Source: an uncultured Christensenella sp. (lineage in GTDB: Bacteria; Bacillota; Clostridia; Christensenellales; Borkfalkiaceae). From it: a stretch of 64,000 bases of DNA. Location: NCBI GenBank assembly GCA_910587015.1, contig CAJUME010000012.1, positions 67,547 to 131,546 on the forward strand, read 5' to 3'. The notes under the pieces were generated by a model. That model had not been told where the DNA came from. It ran no database searches and saw only the letters and a list, made by a program, of their open reading frames with translations. Both the position numbers and the translations under genes were made by a program. Numbering within the stretch: position 1 is the first letter of the stretch; every line of letters starts with the position of its first letter. Below are positions 8,816 to 19,400 of the stretch, one piece after another.

Positions 8816-9111
8816 AAGTTTTCTCCTATGTAATTTGTTGCAAAATCGAACCTTTTTTAAACCCCTTTTTATTCATTGAAATTGCCGACATTATGTATAA
8901 ATTTTAGCATATATATGCACTAAAAAATGTTGCTTTTTGTTGGTTGTTTTATCTGCTTTTTGTTGGTTTTTGTTGGTTTTTGTATGAAATGTATGCTTTC
9001 TGTCGATTTATGTCGGAGAAATGTGCCGCAAATTTCTGTATTTTAACGGTGATATTTACGTATATGCTTAACGTAAAATATTTTAACTGTCGTTTTTTGT
9101 CATGTATTTCT
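8816..9111. other. AT-rich intergenic region upstream of the recombinase
   Basis: No gene is visible. It holds a 12-bp palindrome GCATATATATGC at 8907-8918, overlapping a possible -10 (TAAAAT, minus strand) of the recombinase, and the direct repeats at 8932-8986. Several TGTCG/TGTCA words occur between 9000 and 9105 without clear order. Confidence 0.5.
8932..8986. repeat. Short direct repeats upstream of the recombinase gene
   Basis: GCTTTTTGTTGG occurs at 8932-8943 and 8955-8966, followed in register by TTTTTGTTGG at 8967-8976 and TTTTTGTATG at 8977-8986. They could be binding sites for the recombinase or an accessory factor; low-complexity sequence is an alternative. Confidence 0.5.
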
Positions 9112-9141
9112 TTGACATTTATTCAAAATGTATGTTAAAAT
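9112..9141 (+). promoter_or_regulatory. Promoter for the SDR-EFR1 gene pair
   Basis: TTGACA at 9112-9117 and TAAAAT at 9136-9141 are 18 bases apart. A ribosome site AGAGG lies at 9166-9170, 11 bases before the ATG at 9182. Confidence 0.65.
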
Positions 9142-9181
9142 TATGTTAAAGCTATATGTAAAATAAGAGGTTAATTTAAAT

Positions 9182-10747
9182 ATGAATATATTAGTTGCGC
9201 TGACGGGCACAACCGGCGCAATGGGCGGCGAGGCGCTTTTAAGCCTTCTGCAGTCCGATAAAAATATAAGGGTGCGCTGTATTTTGTACGAAAATGAAAA
9301 GCGCATACCCAAATTTGTAAAAAACACACTCAAAAAATATGCAGACCGCGTAGAAGCATTCAAGGGTGACATAGCCCGCTACGATGACTGCGCAAGACTT
9401 GTTAACGGCGCAAATTACGTTATAAACTGCGCCTCTCTCATTCCTCCCAAATCAGACCACGACCCCGACGGCACATATCACAGCAACTTTGTCGGCACAA
9501 AAAATATAGTTGACGCAATACTCGCAGACGGCAACAAAGCGGCGCTTGTGCATATTGCAACCGTTGCGCTGTACGGTCACCGCGCCTATCCGCACATCTG
9601 GGGACGGGTCGGCGACCCGATAATTTCCAGCGATTACGATGTGTATTCGATGTATAAGCTTAAAGCGGAAAAATACGTCCTTGAAAGCGGACTTAACAAA
9701 TTTGTTTCCCTCCGCCAGACCGCCGTTTTGCACAAATACATGTTCAAAAACAATTTAAAGGACGGACTTATGTTCCACACCAGCTGGAACTGCGCCCTTG
9801 AATGGGTGACCGACTACGACAGCGGCGTTCTGTGCAAAAACCTTGTAGAGCGTGATGCAGACGGCAAGCTTGCGGGCTTTTGGAACAGAGTTTACAATAT
9901 CGGCGGCGGAGAGGACTGCCGCGTCACGGGCTACGAAACGATAGACGCGGGCTTCCGCCTTATGGGCAAGGGCGCGAAGAAATTTTTCAAGCCCAACTGG
10001 AATATTGCCCGCAATTTCCACGGCGTATGGTTTTATGACGGCGACGAGCTGAATGATTATCTCGGCTTCCGCTCGGAAAGCTTCAACGACTTCTGGCAGC
10101 GCATGTCCAAAAAATACGGATATTTCAAGCTGGGAAAAATCGTTCCCGCCTCCCTCATATCGTCCTTAGCAATAAAACGGCTTTTTAAAAGCACAAACTC
10201 GCCGAGGTATTGGCTTAAACACGGCAAGGAAGGCAGAATAAAGGCCTTTTTCGGCGGAATTGACGCCTATAACAAAATCCCCTGCGACTGGAAAAATTAT
10301 AATTTATTGAACGAGGGCAAGCTTGAAGACGGCTCATCCGTAGATTATTCTGCGCTTAAAATCCGCAAAAACGCAAAGCCGTATCTTTTGGACCACGGTT
10401 ATGACGAAAGCAAGCCCATAGAAGACCTTTGTCTGGACGATTTAAAGCAGGCGGCGGAATTCCGCGGCGGAAAATGCCTTGCAAAGGAATATTCCGCAGA
10501 CGCCTTGCACACAAAGGTATTATGGAGGTGCCGCGACGGTCACGAATTCGGGCTTACTCCCTACACCGTGTTAAAGGGCGGCTACTGGTGCCCCTTCTGC
10601 TGCGAGCCCCGTCCGTGGCGTTACGGCGCGGTTGCGGATATACCGTTTTACAAGCAGGTTTGGTTTGACAGCCATACAATTTCCGAAATCAACGATGTTT
10701 ATCCTCTTTCAGAGCACGAGGACGATTTTATCAAGAGAAAAAAATGA
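9182..10747 (+). CDS. NAD(P)-dependent epimerase/dehydratase (SDR) with C-terminal zinc ribbon
   Basis: 521 aa. The N-terminal part (about 1-300) is an extended SDR. It has the nucleotide-binding TGTTGAMG loop at the start and a YSMYK (YxxxK) catalytic pair near residue 160, so it probably acts on a sugar nucleotide or similar substrate with NAD(P). The region from about 300 to 420 has no assignment. The last 100 residues hold a zinc-ribbon-like module, WRCRDGHEF followed by WCPFC, resembling the DUF4379 type of probable zinc ribbon. That addition is unusual for an SDR. The stop overlaps the start of the next gene (ATGA), so the two are co-translated and likely act together. Substrate unknown. 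Confidence 0.75.
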   Translation: MNILVALTGTTGAMGGEALLSLLQSDKNIRVRCILYENEKRIPKFVKNTLKKYADRVEAFKGDIARYDDCARLVNGANYVINCASLIPPKSDHDPDGTYHSNFVGTKNIVDAILADGNKAALVHIATVALYGHRAYPHIWGRVGDPIISSDYDVYSMYKLKAEKYVLESGLNKFVSLRQTAVLHKYMFKNNLKDGLMFHTSWNCALEWVTDYDSGVLCKNLVERDADGKLAGFWNRVYNIGGGEDCRVTGYETIDAGFRLMGKGAKKFFKPNWNIARNFHGVWFYDGDELNDYLGFRSESFNDFWQRMSKKYGYFKLGKIVPASLISSLAIKRLFKSTNSPRYWLKHGKEGRIKAFFGGIDAYNKIPCDWKNYNLLNEGKLEDGSSVDYSALKIRKNAKPYLLDHGYDESKPIEDLCLDDLKQAAEFRGGKCLAKEYSADALHTKVLWRCRDGHEFGLTPYTVLKGGYWCPFCCEPRPWRYGAVADIPFYKQVWFDSHTISEINDVYPLSEHEDDFIKRKK

Positions 10748-11682
10748 AAGTAATTTTATACGTTTTTTCGGGTACGGGAAACACCCTTGCCGTTGCAAAT
10801 TTGTATAAGAGGTTTCTCGAACAGAACAATAACATGATTTACGAAACCGACAAGTCGGTTTCGGTAGACGTCTACCGAATTTCCGCTAAAAGCGGAAGGG
10901 TTCCCTCGCCGGAAAATTACGATTTGGTCGGCATAGGCTATCCCATACACGCGTTTTGCGCACCGGAGCCGGTGGTAAAGCTTTGCAAAGCCTTGCCCAA
11001 GGTAAAAAACAAGCGCACGTTTATATTCAAAACCTCGGGCGAGGGCTTGCATATTAACGACTGCTCTTCACACAAATGCCTTAAAATTCTCACAAAAAAG
11101 GGCTATGATGTGGTTATGGAGCGGCATATAGTTATGCCGTACAATATGATTTACCGCCACAACAACGAAATGGCTCGGCAAATGTGGATATACGCCCACG
11201 CCCTTGCGGATTTAAACAGTCGGGAGCTGCTTCAGGGCGCCCGCGAAAAGGTCGGGCACACCGTTTTAAAAACCATGTGGATTGCGCCTATCGGCTGGAT
11301 AGAACAGCATTTCGCGCATATGCACGGCGTTGCATTCAAGGTGAATGCAAAAAAATGCATACATTGCAACAAATGCGTTGGCAGCTGCCCGCAGAACAAT
11401 ATAACAAGCCAAAACGGCAAATACAGCTTCGGACACGACTGCGTTTTGTGCATGGCGTGCGCCTTCGGTTGCCCTAAGGACGCAATCAAGGTCGGCGTAT
11501 TCAAATACTGGAAGGTTAACGGCAGCTATCGCCTTAACGAGCTTAAAGCAGACGACAGCATCGCCTTCCCCTATGTCCCCTACCGTGCAAAGGGCATTTA
11601 CAGACTGTATAAAAAGTATTACCGCGAATGCGACAAAAAGCTTTTGTCCGCGGGCATAAACGTAAACGATTATATACATTGA
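10744..11682 (+). CDS. EFR1-type ferrodoxin: flavodoxin fold plus two [4Fe-4S] clusters
   Basis: 312 aa. The N-terminal half is a flavodoxin-like domain with the FMN phosphate loop SGTGNT near residue 10. The C-terminal half carries two classic CxxCxxCxxxCP motifs (CIHCNKCVGSCP and CVLCMACAFGCP) around residues 205-245. It should transfer electrons between FMN and two [4Fe-4S] clusters in the cytoplasm of an anaerobe. The 4-base overlap with the upstream SDR gene suggests it supplies electrons to, or takes them from, that enzyme; this partnership is inferred. Confidence 0.88.
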   Translation: MKVILYVFSGTGNTLAVANLYKRFLEQNNNMIYETDKSVSVDVYRISAKSGRVPSPENYDLVGIGYPIHAFCAPEPVVKLCKALPKVKNKRTFIFKTSGEGLHINDCSSHKCLKILTKKGYDVVMERHIVMPYNMIYRHNNEMARQMWIYAHALADLNSRELLQGAREKVGHTVLKTMWIAPIGWIEQHFAHMHGVAFKVNAKKCIHCNKCVGSCPQNNITSQNGKYSFGHDCVLCMACAFGCPKDAIKVGVFKYWKVNGSYRLNELKADDSIAFPYVPYRAKGIYRLYKKYYRECDKKLLSAGINVNDYIH

Positions 11683-11802
11683 CGCCCGCGGCAGACAGCG
11701 CGCATATGCTTGCACGCCCAAATCAGTTGCGCGGCATATGTATTACCGCGGCAATACAGGCATATAATTTAAGTAACGCTACAAATATTCGACAGAAGGC
11801 TT

Positions 11803-12717
11803 ATGATAAAAGAGTTTTTTAAAAAATTCGGTACGGGCGCGGTAATAGGCGCGGCGATGATAATACCGGGCGTAAGCGGCGGTACAATCGCCGTGCTTTT
11901 AAATATCTACGACAAGCTGATAACCGCAATCAGCAGCCTTAAAAAGGACTTTAAAAACAGCTTTCTGTTTCTGTTGCCAATCGCGCTCGGCGCAATCTGT
12001 GCAATAGGCGCAATATTCTACCCGCTTACAAAGCTTTTCGAGGTCGCCCCCTTCCCCGCAATAATGCTGTTTACGGGACTTATGCTCGGCGGCTTGCCAA
12101 AGCTTTGCAAGGACGGACTTAAAAACGGCTTTTCCAAATGGAATATCATTTCAGTGCTTATCCCCCTTGCCGCAGTGGTCGGCATATGCTTTATCCCCTC
12201 CTTGGGCGAAGCAAACCTCGGCGCGGATATGTCCGCCGCGGGCTATATATTGCTGGCGCTGATAGGCGCGCTTGCCTCCTGCGCGCTGGTTATACCGGGG
12301 GTAAGCGGCAGTATGCTTTTGCTTATTTTCGGCTATTACGACCCCATTCTCAACACCATTAAATCGCTTTTGACGGATACGGGGCACTCCGTTTTAGTCA
12401 TAGCGATATTTGCCGCAGGGCTTGTAATCGGCTTTTTCAGTATCGCCAAATTAATGAAATTTCTGCTTGAAAAGCTTCCCCGCGGCACCTTCTGGGCAAT
12501 AATCGGCTTTGTTATCGGCTCGGTTCCCGCAATACTTATAACGTATAACGGAAACTTTCCCGACGCGCCCTACTCCTCGCTTAGCGTTGCGCATATAGTA
12601 GTAGGAGTTGTGCTTGCCGTTGCGGGCGCAATTGCAAGCTTTGCGCTTACTGCCGTTGTAGAGGCTAAAATGAAAAAGAAAGCCGAAAGCGCAGAAAATA
12701 CTACCGAAAATAATTGA
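11803..12717 (+). CDS. popT: DUF368 membrane protein, PopT-type undecaprenyl-phosphate transporter
   Basis: 304 aa, about eight hydrophobic segments. It carries two copies of the family signature, PGVSGGTIAVLL near residue 23 and PGVSGSMLLLIF near residue 165, which reflect the internal repeat of DUF368 proteins. Members of this family recycle undecaprenyl phosphate across the membrane for cell-wall synthesis; that role is established for PopT relatives and inferred here. The ATG follows AGAAGG by 5 bases. A TATAAT at 11763-11768 may be its own -10, with a poor -35. The gene ends at a terminator shared with the convergent rpoC. Confidence 0.82.
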   Translation: MIKEFFKKFGTGAVIGAAMIIPGVSGGTIAVLLNIYDKLITAISSLKKDFKNSFLFLLPIALGAICAIGAIFYPLTKLFEVAPFPAIMLFTGLMLGGLPKLCKDGLKNGFSKWNIISVLIPLAAVVGICFIPSLGEANLGADMSAAGYILLALIGALASCALVIPGVSGSMLLLIFGYYDPILNTIKSLLTDTGHSVLVIAIFAAGLVIGFFSIAKLMKFLLEKLPRGTFWAIIGFVIGSVPAILITYNGNFPDAPYSSLSVAHIVVGVVLAVAGAIASFALTAVVEAKMKKKAESAENTTENN

Positions 12718-12729
12718 ATAAATAAATTA

Positions 12730-12764
12730 AGCGGGCGGCGATTTAAAATCGCCGCCCGCTTTTT
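12730..12764. terminator. Bidirectional terminator between DUF368 gene and rpoC
   Basis: Perfect hairpin with arms AGCGGGCGGCGAT and ATCGCCGCCCGCT and loop TTAAA, followed by TTTT on the plus strand and A/T-rich sequence on the minus strand. It separates two convergent genes. Confidence 0.85.
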
Positions 12765-12776
12765 ATCGTTGCTTTA

Positions 12777-15700
12777 TTATTCGTTGCCGTCTGTATCAAC
12801 AACGCTGTTATATGCGGAGTTGATTACAGGCGACATATTTTTATATTCCTTAACGCCCGTGCCCGCGGGTATCAGCTTGCCGATAATTACGTTTTCCTTC
12901 AAGCCGATAAGCGGGTCAACCTTGTTCTTGATAGCCGCGTCCGTAAGCACGCGCGCAGTTTCCTGGAAGGACGCCGCAGAAAGGAAGCTGTCCGTAGACA
13001 ACGCCGCCTTGGTTATACCCAACAGCACGCGCTTCTGCAAAGCGGGCGTACCGCCGTTTTCTATAGCCTTTCTGTTCTCCTCTTCAACGGCGAACATATC
13101 CACTGTTTCACCGGGCAACAGCATTGTAGAGCCCGCGCTCTCAATCCTTACCTTTCTCAGCATCTGGCGTACGATAATTTCAACGTGCTTGTCGTTAATA
13201 TCAACGCCCTGCGAGCGGTAAACGGACTGTACCTGTTCAAGAATGTAGTCCTGCACACCCTTCACACCCGAAATTCTTAAAATATCCTGAGGGTAAACCG
13301 AGCCCGCGTTAAGCACCGTGCCGGGCTCGACCTTGTCGCCCGTCTTAACCATAAGCTCTGCATTGAAGGGCACGGTATAGTCTTTTTTAAGCTCGCCCGT
13401 AACGGGGTCGCGTACTAAAACGTGCTTTAAATTATCCTTATCGTCCACGGTAACCACGCCCGAAACCTCGCACAGCGTGGAACAGCCCTTGGGCTTGCGC
13501 GCCTCAAACAGCTCTTCTACACGGGGAAGACCCTGCGTAATGTCGCCCGTCGCCGCAATACCGCCCGTATGGAAGGTACGCATGGTCAGCTGTGTACCGG
13601 GCTCGCCTATAGACTGCGCCGCGATAACGCCGACCGCCTCGCCGGGCTGAACGGGAGTGTTTGTCGCCATATTTTTGCCGTAGCACTTCGCGCACACACC
13701 GAAACGCGAGTTGCAGGTGAATACCGAACGGATAGAAACCTGCTCGATGCCCGCCTCTATAATCTTCTTTGCAATTTCGTCCGTAACAAAGCCGTTCATT
13801 GCAACAATCACGTTGCCGTCCTTGTCCTTTACGTCCTCGGCGACGAATCTGCCCTGAATTCTGTCCTCAAGTCCCTCGATTACTTCACCGTTCGGGCCGA
13901 TAATCGCTCTTACGAACATGCCGCGGGGCTTTTTGCTGCCCGCCATGCAGTCCTCTTCGCGCACGATAACGTCCTGCGAAACGTCTACAAGACGTCTTGT
14001 AAGGTAACCCGAGTCCGCCGTTTTCAACGCCGTGTCGGCAAGTCCCTTACGGCCGCCGTGCGAGGATATGAAGTATTCCAGAACGGAAAGTCCCTGACGG
14101 AAGCACGATTTAACGGGAACCTCGATTTTCTTACCCTGCGGGTTAACCATCAGTCCGCGCATTCCCGAAAGCTGCTTCATCTGGTCGATTGAACCGCGCG
14201 CACCCGAGTCCGCCATCATCCAGATGGGGTTGAACTTGTCAAGCGACTTCTTCAATGCGTCCGTAACCTTGTCGGTAGCCTCGTCCCACGCGTCTATAAC
14301 CGCGTTGTAACGCTCTTCCTCGCGCAACAAGCCGCGCTGGTACTTCTTTTCGATTTTTATAACCTTTTCCTCGGTTTCCGCAACAATCTGCTTCTTTGCA
14401 TCGGGGATATGCATATCGAATACCGATGTGGTTACCGCGCCGATAGTCGAATACTTATAGCCAAGCGTCTTGATTTTGTCAAGCACGTCAGCCGCTCTGG
14501 GCGCGCCGCCCGTCTTAAAGCAACGCTCTACAATCTTGCCGAGCTGCTTTTTGCCGACTGCAACCGACTTGCCCAAAAACTCGTAGGAAATTTCGTATTT
14601 TAAATAATCTTCCTTGTTTACGCGCTCTACAAAGCCCAAATCCTGCGGCATGTTGGAGTTGAAAATCATTCTGCCAACGGTGGTCTTTACAATGCCCGTA
14701 ACCTCTTCGCCGTTATAGGGCGAATTTTCGTCCTCTATAACAACAGTCCTTCTAACCTTAATCTCGTCCTGCATATGGAGAAGCTTAAGCTGGTAAGCTA
14801 TCATAGCCTCGTCCTCGGAGATATACGCGCCGCCGCGGTAAAGCTCTGCGCCCTCGTCGCCTTCCGCGCACTCGTAGTATCTGTCGCCGCTCCAACGGTA
14901 ATATTTACCCTCTTCTCTGCGGATAATCGTAAGATAGTACGCGCCCAAAACCATATCCTGAGCGGGCTGCATAACGGGCTTGCCGTCTGAAAGCTTCAAA
15001 ATATTGTTGGAAGAAAGCATCAAAAACCTTGCTTCCGCCTGCGCCTCTACCGAAAGGGGCACGTGCACCGCCATCTGGTCGCCGTCGAAGTCCGCATTGA
15101 ACGCCGTACATACCAGCGGGTGAATTTTGATTGCTCTGCCCTCGATTAACACGGGCTCGAACGCCTGAATTGACAGTCTGTGCAGCGTAGGCGCACGGTT
15201 AAGCATTACGGGGTGCTCTTTGATTACCTCTTCCAGAACGTCCCATACAAAGGGCTTTGCCTTTTCAACGGTGCGCTTTGCGCTCTTTATATTGTGGCAC
15301 TGCCCGCTTTCCACAAGCTTTTTCATAACGAAGGGCTTGAAAAGCTCAATCGCCATTTCCTTGGGCAGACCGCACTGATATAATTTCAGCTCGGGTCCGA
15401 CGACGATAACCGAACGGCCCGAATAGTCTACACGCTTACCAAGCAAATTCTGACGGAAGCGTCCCTGCTTGCCGCGCAGCATTCCGGAAAGCGATTTTAA
15501 TTCTCTGTTTGAAGGTCCGCTTAAAGCCTTGCCGCGTCTGCCGTTGTCGATAAGCGCGTCCACAGCCTCCTGCAGCATACGCTTTTCGTTCTTGACAATC
15601 ATATCGGGCGCGCCCAGCTCAATCATTCTCTTCAAACGGTTGTTGCGGTTAATAACCCTTCTGTACAAATCGTTAAGGTCGGAGGAGGCAAATCTGCCGC

Positions 15701-16454
15701 CGTCAAGCTGAACCATCGGACGCAAATCGGGGGGCAGTACGGGCAGAACGGTCATAATCATCCACTCGGGACGGTTGCCGCTCTTTCTGAACGCTTCCAG
15801 AACCTCAATTCTCTTTACAGCCTTAACGCGCTTCTGCGCCGCCGTGCTGGTTTCTATAATCTTCTTGGTTTCCTCGCATTCCTTTTCGAGGTCTACAGCC
15901 ATTAATAGCTCGCGGATAGCCTCGGCGCCCATGCCGACTTTAAGACCGGTCGCCTCGCTCTCGCCGTATTTTTCCTCGATTTCGCGAAGCTCCTTGTCGT
16001 TTATAACCTGCTTGTATTCAAGCACGGGCACGGTGCCCGCATCGATAACGACGTAAGCCGCAAAGTAAATTACCTGCTCCAACGCCTTGGGCGACATATC
16101 GAGGATAAGACCTATTCTCGAAGGCACGCCGCGGAAGTACCATATGTGCGATACGGGCGCGGCAAGCTCTATATGACCCATTCTTTCGCGCCTTACCTTT
16201 GCGCGGGTTACTTCAACGCCGCACTTTTCGCAGGTGATGCCCTTGTAGCGGATACGCTTGTACTTTCCGCAGTGACATTCCCAGTCCTTCATGGGTCCGA
16301 AAATACGCTCGCAGAAAAGTCCGTCCTTTTCGGGCTTCTGTGTTCTGTAATTTATCGTTTCGGGCTTGGTTACCTCGCCCTTGGAAAGTTCCCTTATTTT
16401 TTCGGGGGAAGCTACGCTTATTTTAATAGAGTTGAAATCGTTTAATTCAAACAT
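12777..16454 (-). CDS. rpoC: DNA-directed RNA polymerase subunit beta'
   Basis: 1,225 aa, close to the usual Firmicutes length. Visible landmarks are the N-terminal zinc motif ([13 protein letters not shown] with the later CEKCG pair), the catalytic NADFDGD magnesium site at about residue 450, the trigger-loop region MRTFHTGG, and the second zinc-binding set [15 protein letters not shown]. It forms the catalytic centre of RNA polymerase with the beta subunit. It starts 15 bases after the rpoB stop and is co-transcribed with it. Confidence 0.98.
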   Translation of the reverse strand: MFELNDFNSIKISVASPEKIRELSKGEVTKPETINYRTQKPEKDGLFCERIFGPMKDWECHCGKYKRIRYKGITCEKCGVEVTRAKVRRERMGHIELAAPVSHIWYFRGVPSRIGLILDMSPKALEQVIYFAAYVVIDAGTVPVLEYKQVINDKELREIEEKYGESEATGLKVGMGAEAIRELLMAVDLEKECEETKKIIETSTAAQKRVKAVKRIEVLEAFRKSGNRPEWMIMTVLPVLPPDLRPMVQLDGGRFASSDLNDLYRRVINRNNRLKRMIELGAPDMIVKNEKRMLQEAVDALIDNGRRGKALSGPSNRELKSLSGMLRGKQGRFRQNLLGKRVDYSGRSVIVVGPELKLYQCGLPKEMAIELFKPFVMKKLVESGQCHNIKSAKRTVEKAKPFVWDVLEEVIKEHPVMLNRAPTLHRLSIQAFEPVLIEGRAIKIHPLVCTAFNADFDGDQMAVHVPLSVEAQAEARFLMLSSNNILKLSDGKPVMQPAQDMVLGAYYLTIIRREEGKYYRWSGDRYYECAEGDEGAELYRGGAYISEDEAMIAYQLKLLHMQDEIKVRRTVVIEDENSPYNGEEVTGIVKTTVGRMIFNSNMPQDLGFVERVNKEDYLKYEISYEFLGKSVAVGKKQLGKIVERCFKTGGAPRAADVLDKIKTLGYKYSTIGAVTTSVFDMHIPDAKKQIVAETEEKVIKIEKKYQRGLLREEERYNAVIDAWDEATDKVTDALKKSLDKFNPIWMMADSGARGSIDQMKQLSGMRGLMVNPQGKKIEVPVKSCFRQGLSVLEYFISSHGGRKGLADTALKTADSGYLTRRLVDVSQDVIVREEDCMAGSKKPRGMFVRAIIGPNGEVIEGLEDRIQGRFVAEDVKDKDGNVIVAMNGFVTDEIAKKIIEAGIEQVSIRSVFTCNSRFGVCAKCYGKNMATNTPVQPGEAVGVIAAQSIGEPGTQLTMRTFHTGGIAATGDITQGLPRVEELFEARKPKGCSTLCEVSGVVTVDDKDNLKHVLVRDPVTGELKKDYTVPFNAELMVKTGDKVEPGTVLNAGSVYPQDILRISGVKGVQDYILEQVQSVYRSQGVDINDKHVEIIVRQMLRKVRIESAGSTMLLPGETVDMFAVEEENRKAIENGGTPALQKRVLLGITKAALSTDSFLSAASFQETARVLTDAAIKNKVDPLIGLKENVIIGKLIPAGTGVKEYKNMSPVINSAYNSVVDTDGNE

Positions 16455-16469
16455 GCCTTATAACCTCCC

Positions 16470-19400
16470 TTATTCCTCGTCCCCGCCGTCGTCGTCGGAG
16501 ATTATATCCGTCAGCTCGTCGTCATCGTCCTCGTCAAACAGCGTAAATCTGTCCGAAAGCTCATCGTCGTCACCGAAGTCGTCGTCCTCGTCATCGTTGC
16601 CGAACAGCTCGTGACTGGTGAAGTCGTCCTCGTCGTTGTCGAATATCGAAATGGGTTCGAGGTCCTCTTCCTCCTCGTCGGAATGTCTGATAATCTCAAA
16701 CTCCTCCTCGGGAATGCTGTCCTCTGCCTCCTGCGCCTCTCTCTGACGTGCGGTGGGTATGGAATCGTCGTCCTCGTCAAGCTCGCGTATAACAAGCTCC
16801 TCTCCGCTTTCGGTCAATACCTTTACGTCAAGCGCAAGCGACTGCAATTCCTTCAAAAGCACCTTGAACGCCTCGGGTATACCCGGCTCGGAAATGTTGT
16901 TGCCCTTTACTATGCTCTCGTACGTCTTTACACGGCCAACTATATCATCCGACTTGACGGTCAAAATTTCCTGCAAGATGTGCGCCGCGCCGTAAGCCTC
17001 CAACGCCCACACCTCCATTTCGCCGAAGCGCTGTCCGCCGAACTGCGCTTTACCGCCGAGGGGCTGCTGCGTGACAAGGCTGTAAGGACCAATCGAACGC
17101 GCGTGGATTTTGTCATCGACCAAGTGAATAAGCTTAATCATATACTGCACGCCGACCGTTACGCGGTTTTCGAACGGCTCGCCCGTTCTTCCGTCATAGA
17201 CCTGAATTTTACCGTCTACCTTGCCCTCGGGGTTGAGTATATTGTTTTCATTGAACAGCTTTTTGATGTCCTGCTCGGTTGCGCCGTCGAATACGGGGGT
17301 TGCAATCTTCCAGCCGAGCTGTTTGCACACAAGTCCCAAATGAACTTCAAGCACCTGTCCGATATTCATACGCGAAGGAACGCCCAGCGGGTTAAGCACA
17401 ATTTGCAAAGGAGTGCCGTCCGCAAGAAAGGGCATATCCGCCTGAGGCAGCACGCGCGAAATAACGCCCTTGTTACCGTGGCGGCCCGCCATCTTGTCGC
17501 CGACCTGAATTTTACGCTTCTGCGCAATATATACGCGCACCAATTTGGAAACGCCGGGGGAAAGCTCGTCCTTGTTCTCTCTGGTAAACACCTTTACGTC
17601 TACGACTATACCGCCCTCGCCGTGGGGCACTTTAAGTGAAGTATCGCGCACCTCTCTCGCCTTTTCGCCGAAGATTGCGCGCAAAAGTCTTTCCTCGGGG
17701 GTAAGCTCGGTTTCGCCCTTGGGCGTAACCTTACCGACAAGAATATCGCCGGGCTGAACCTCAGCGCCTATTCTTATAATACCGTCCGCGTCCAAATCTT
17801 TAAGCGCGTCCTCTGATACGTTGGGAATATCCCTCGTAATTTCTTCCGCGCCGAGCTTGGTATCTCTCGCTTCGGTTTCGTGCTCCTCGATATGGATAGA
17901 CGTAAATACGTCGTCCTGTACTAATTTTTCGGAAATGAGAATAGCGTCCTCGTAGTTGTAGCCCTCCCATTCCATATATCCGATTAAAATATTTTTACCG
18001 AGGGCAAGCTCGCCGTTGTTGGTAGCGGGACCGTCCGCGATAATTTCGCCCTTTTCTACTCTGTCGCCCGTGTTGACGATAGCGCGCTGGTTTAAGCACG
18101 TGCCCGCGTTGGAGCGTTCGAACTTCTTCAAGGGATATTCCGCTATAAAACCACTGTCCTCGCGGATTTTAATCATATCGGAAGCAACGCCGACTGCAAC
18201 GCCCGCGTTTCTCGCCTGAACCATAACGCCGCTGTCGCGCGCAATGGCGGCCTCGATACCCGTTGCGACAATCGCGCTTTCGGTTTTCATAAGAGGAACG
18301 GCCTGACGCTGCATGTTCGAGCCCATAAGCGCACGGTTGGTATCGTCGTTTTCAAGGAAGGGAATAAGCGCCGTTGCAACCGAAACAAGCTGTTTGGGCG
18401 AAACGTCCATATAGTCCATTCTCTCGGGCGCGTACTGCGTAATCAAATCGCGGTGGCGGCAACCTATATGCGCGTTGACGAAATGATTATTCTCGTCAAG
18501 CGGCTCGTTCGCCTGCGCTACGATATATCTGTCCTCCTCGTCCGCGGTAAGATAATCAACCTTATCGGTTACGCGGGTTTCGATAATTTTACCCTCGTTG
18601 TCGTAAACGTGTTCAACCTTTCTGTACGGGCTCATTATAAAGCCGTACTCGTTCACCTTGGAATAGGTCGCAAGCGAGGAAATAAGACCTATGTTCTGAC
18701 CTTCGGGAGTTTCTATGGGGCAAAGTCTGCCGTAATGCGAGTGGTGAACGTCGCGCACCTCGAAGGTAGCTCTGTCACGGTTAAGTCCGCCGGGGCCGAG
18801 CGCGGAAAGCTTACGCTTGTGCGTCAATTCCGCCGCGGGGTTGGTCTGGTCCATAAACTGCGAAAGCTGGGAAGAGCCGAAGAATTCGCGTATAACCGCA
18901 GAAACGGGACGCACGTTCACAAGCCCTGCGGGAGTAACCTCCATCGCGTCCTGCGTGGCCATGCGCTCCTTTATCAGCTTTTCAAGCCTTGCAATACCTA
19001 TTCTCAGCTGGTTCTGCAAAAGCTCGCCGACGGAACGCACGCGGCGGTTGCCGAGGTGGTCGATATTGTCTATCGTGCCAATGCCGTACTGCAAATCTAT
19101 GTTGGTGGAAATTGCCGCAACAATGTCGTCCACGGTGATATGCTTGTGGTTAAGCTTTTCTATAACGGGCTTAATCAGCTTTTTATCGTCTGCCTCAATC
19201 TCGGCTATATCGCTGTTGAACAGCTCCCGGAAGCGCTTGCACGCCGCAACGAATTTAACGCGGGTCTCTCTGCGTTTTTCTCTGTTCTTCTTGTCCTCGG
19301 GCTTTTCGTCGTCCGTTTCGGGAGTTTCCGCAACGTAATAAATTGCGTTGATTTCGTCAATGAACCTTTCCGCAACCTCTTCGGGCTTGGCGTTTTCGCA

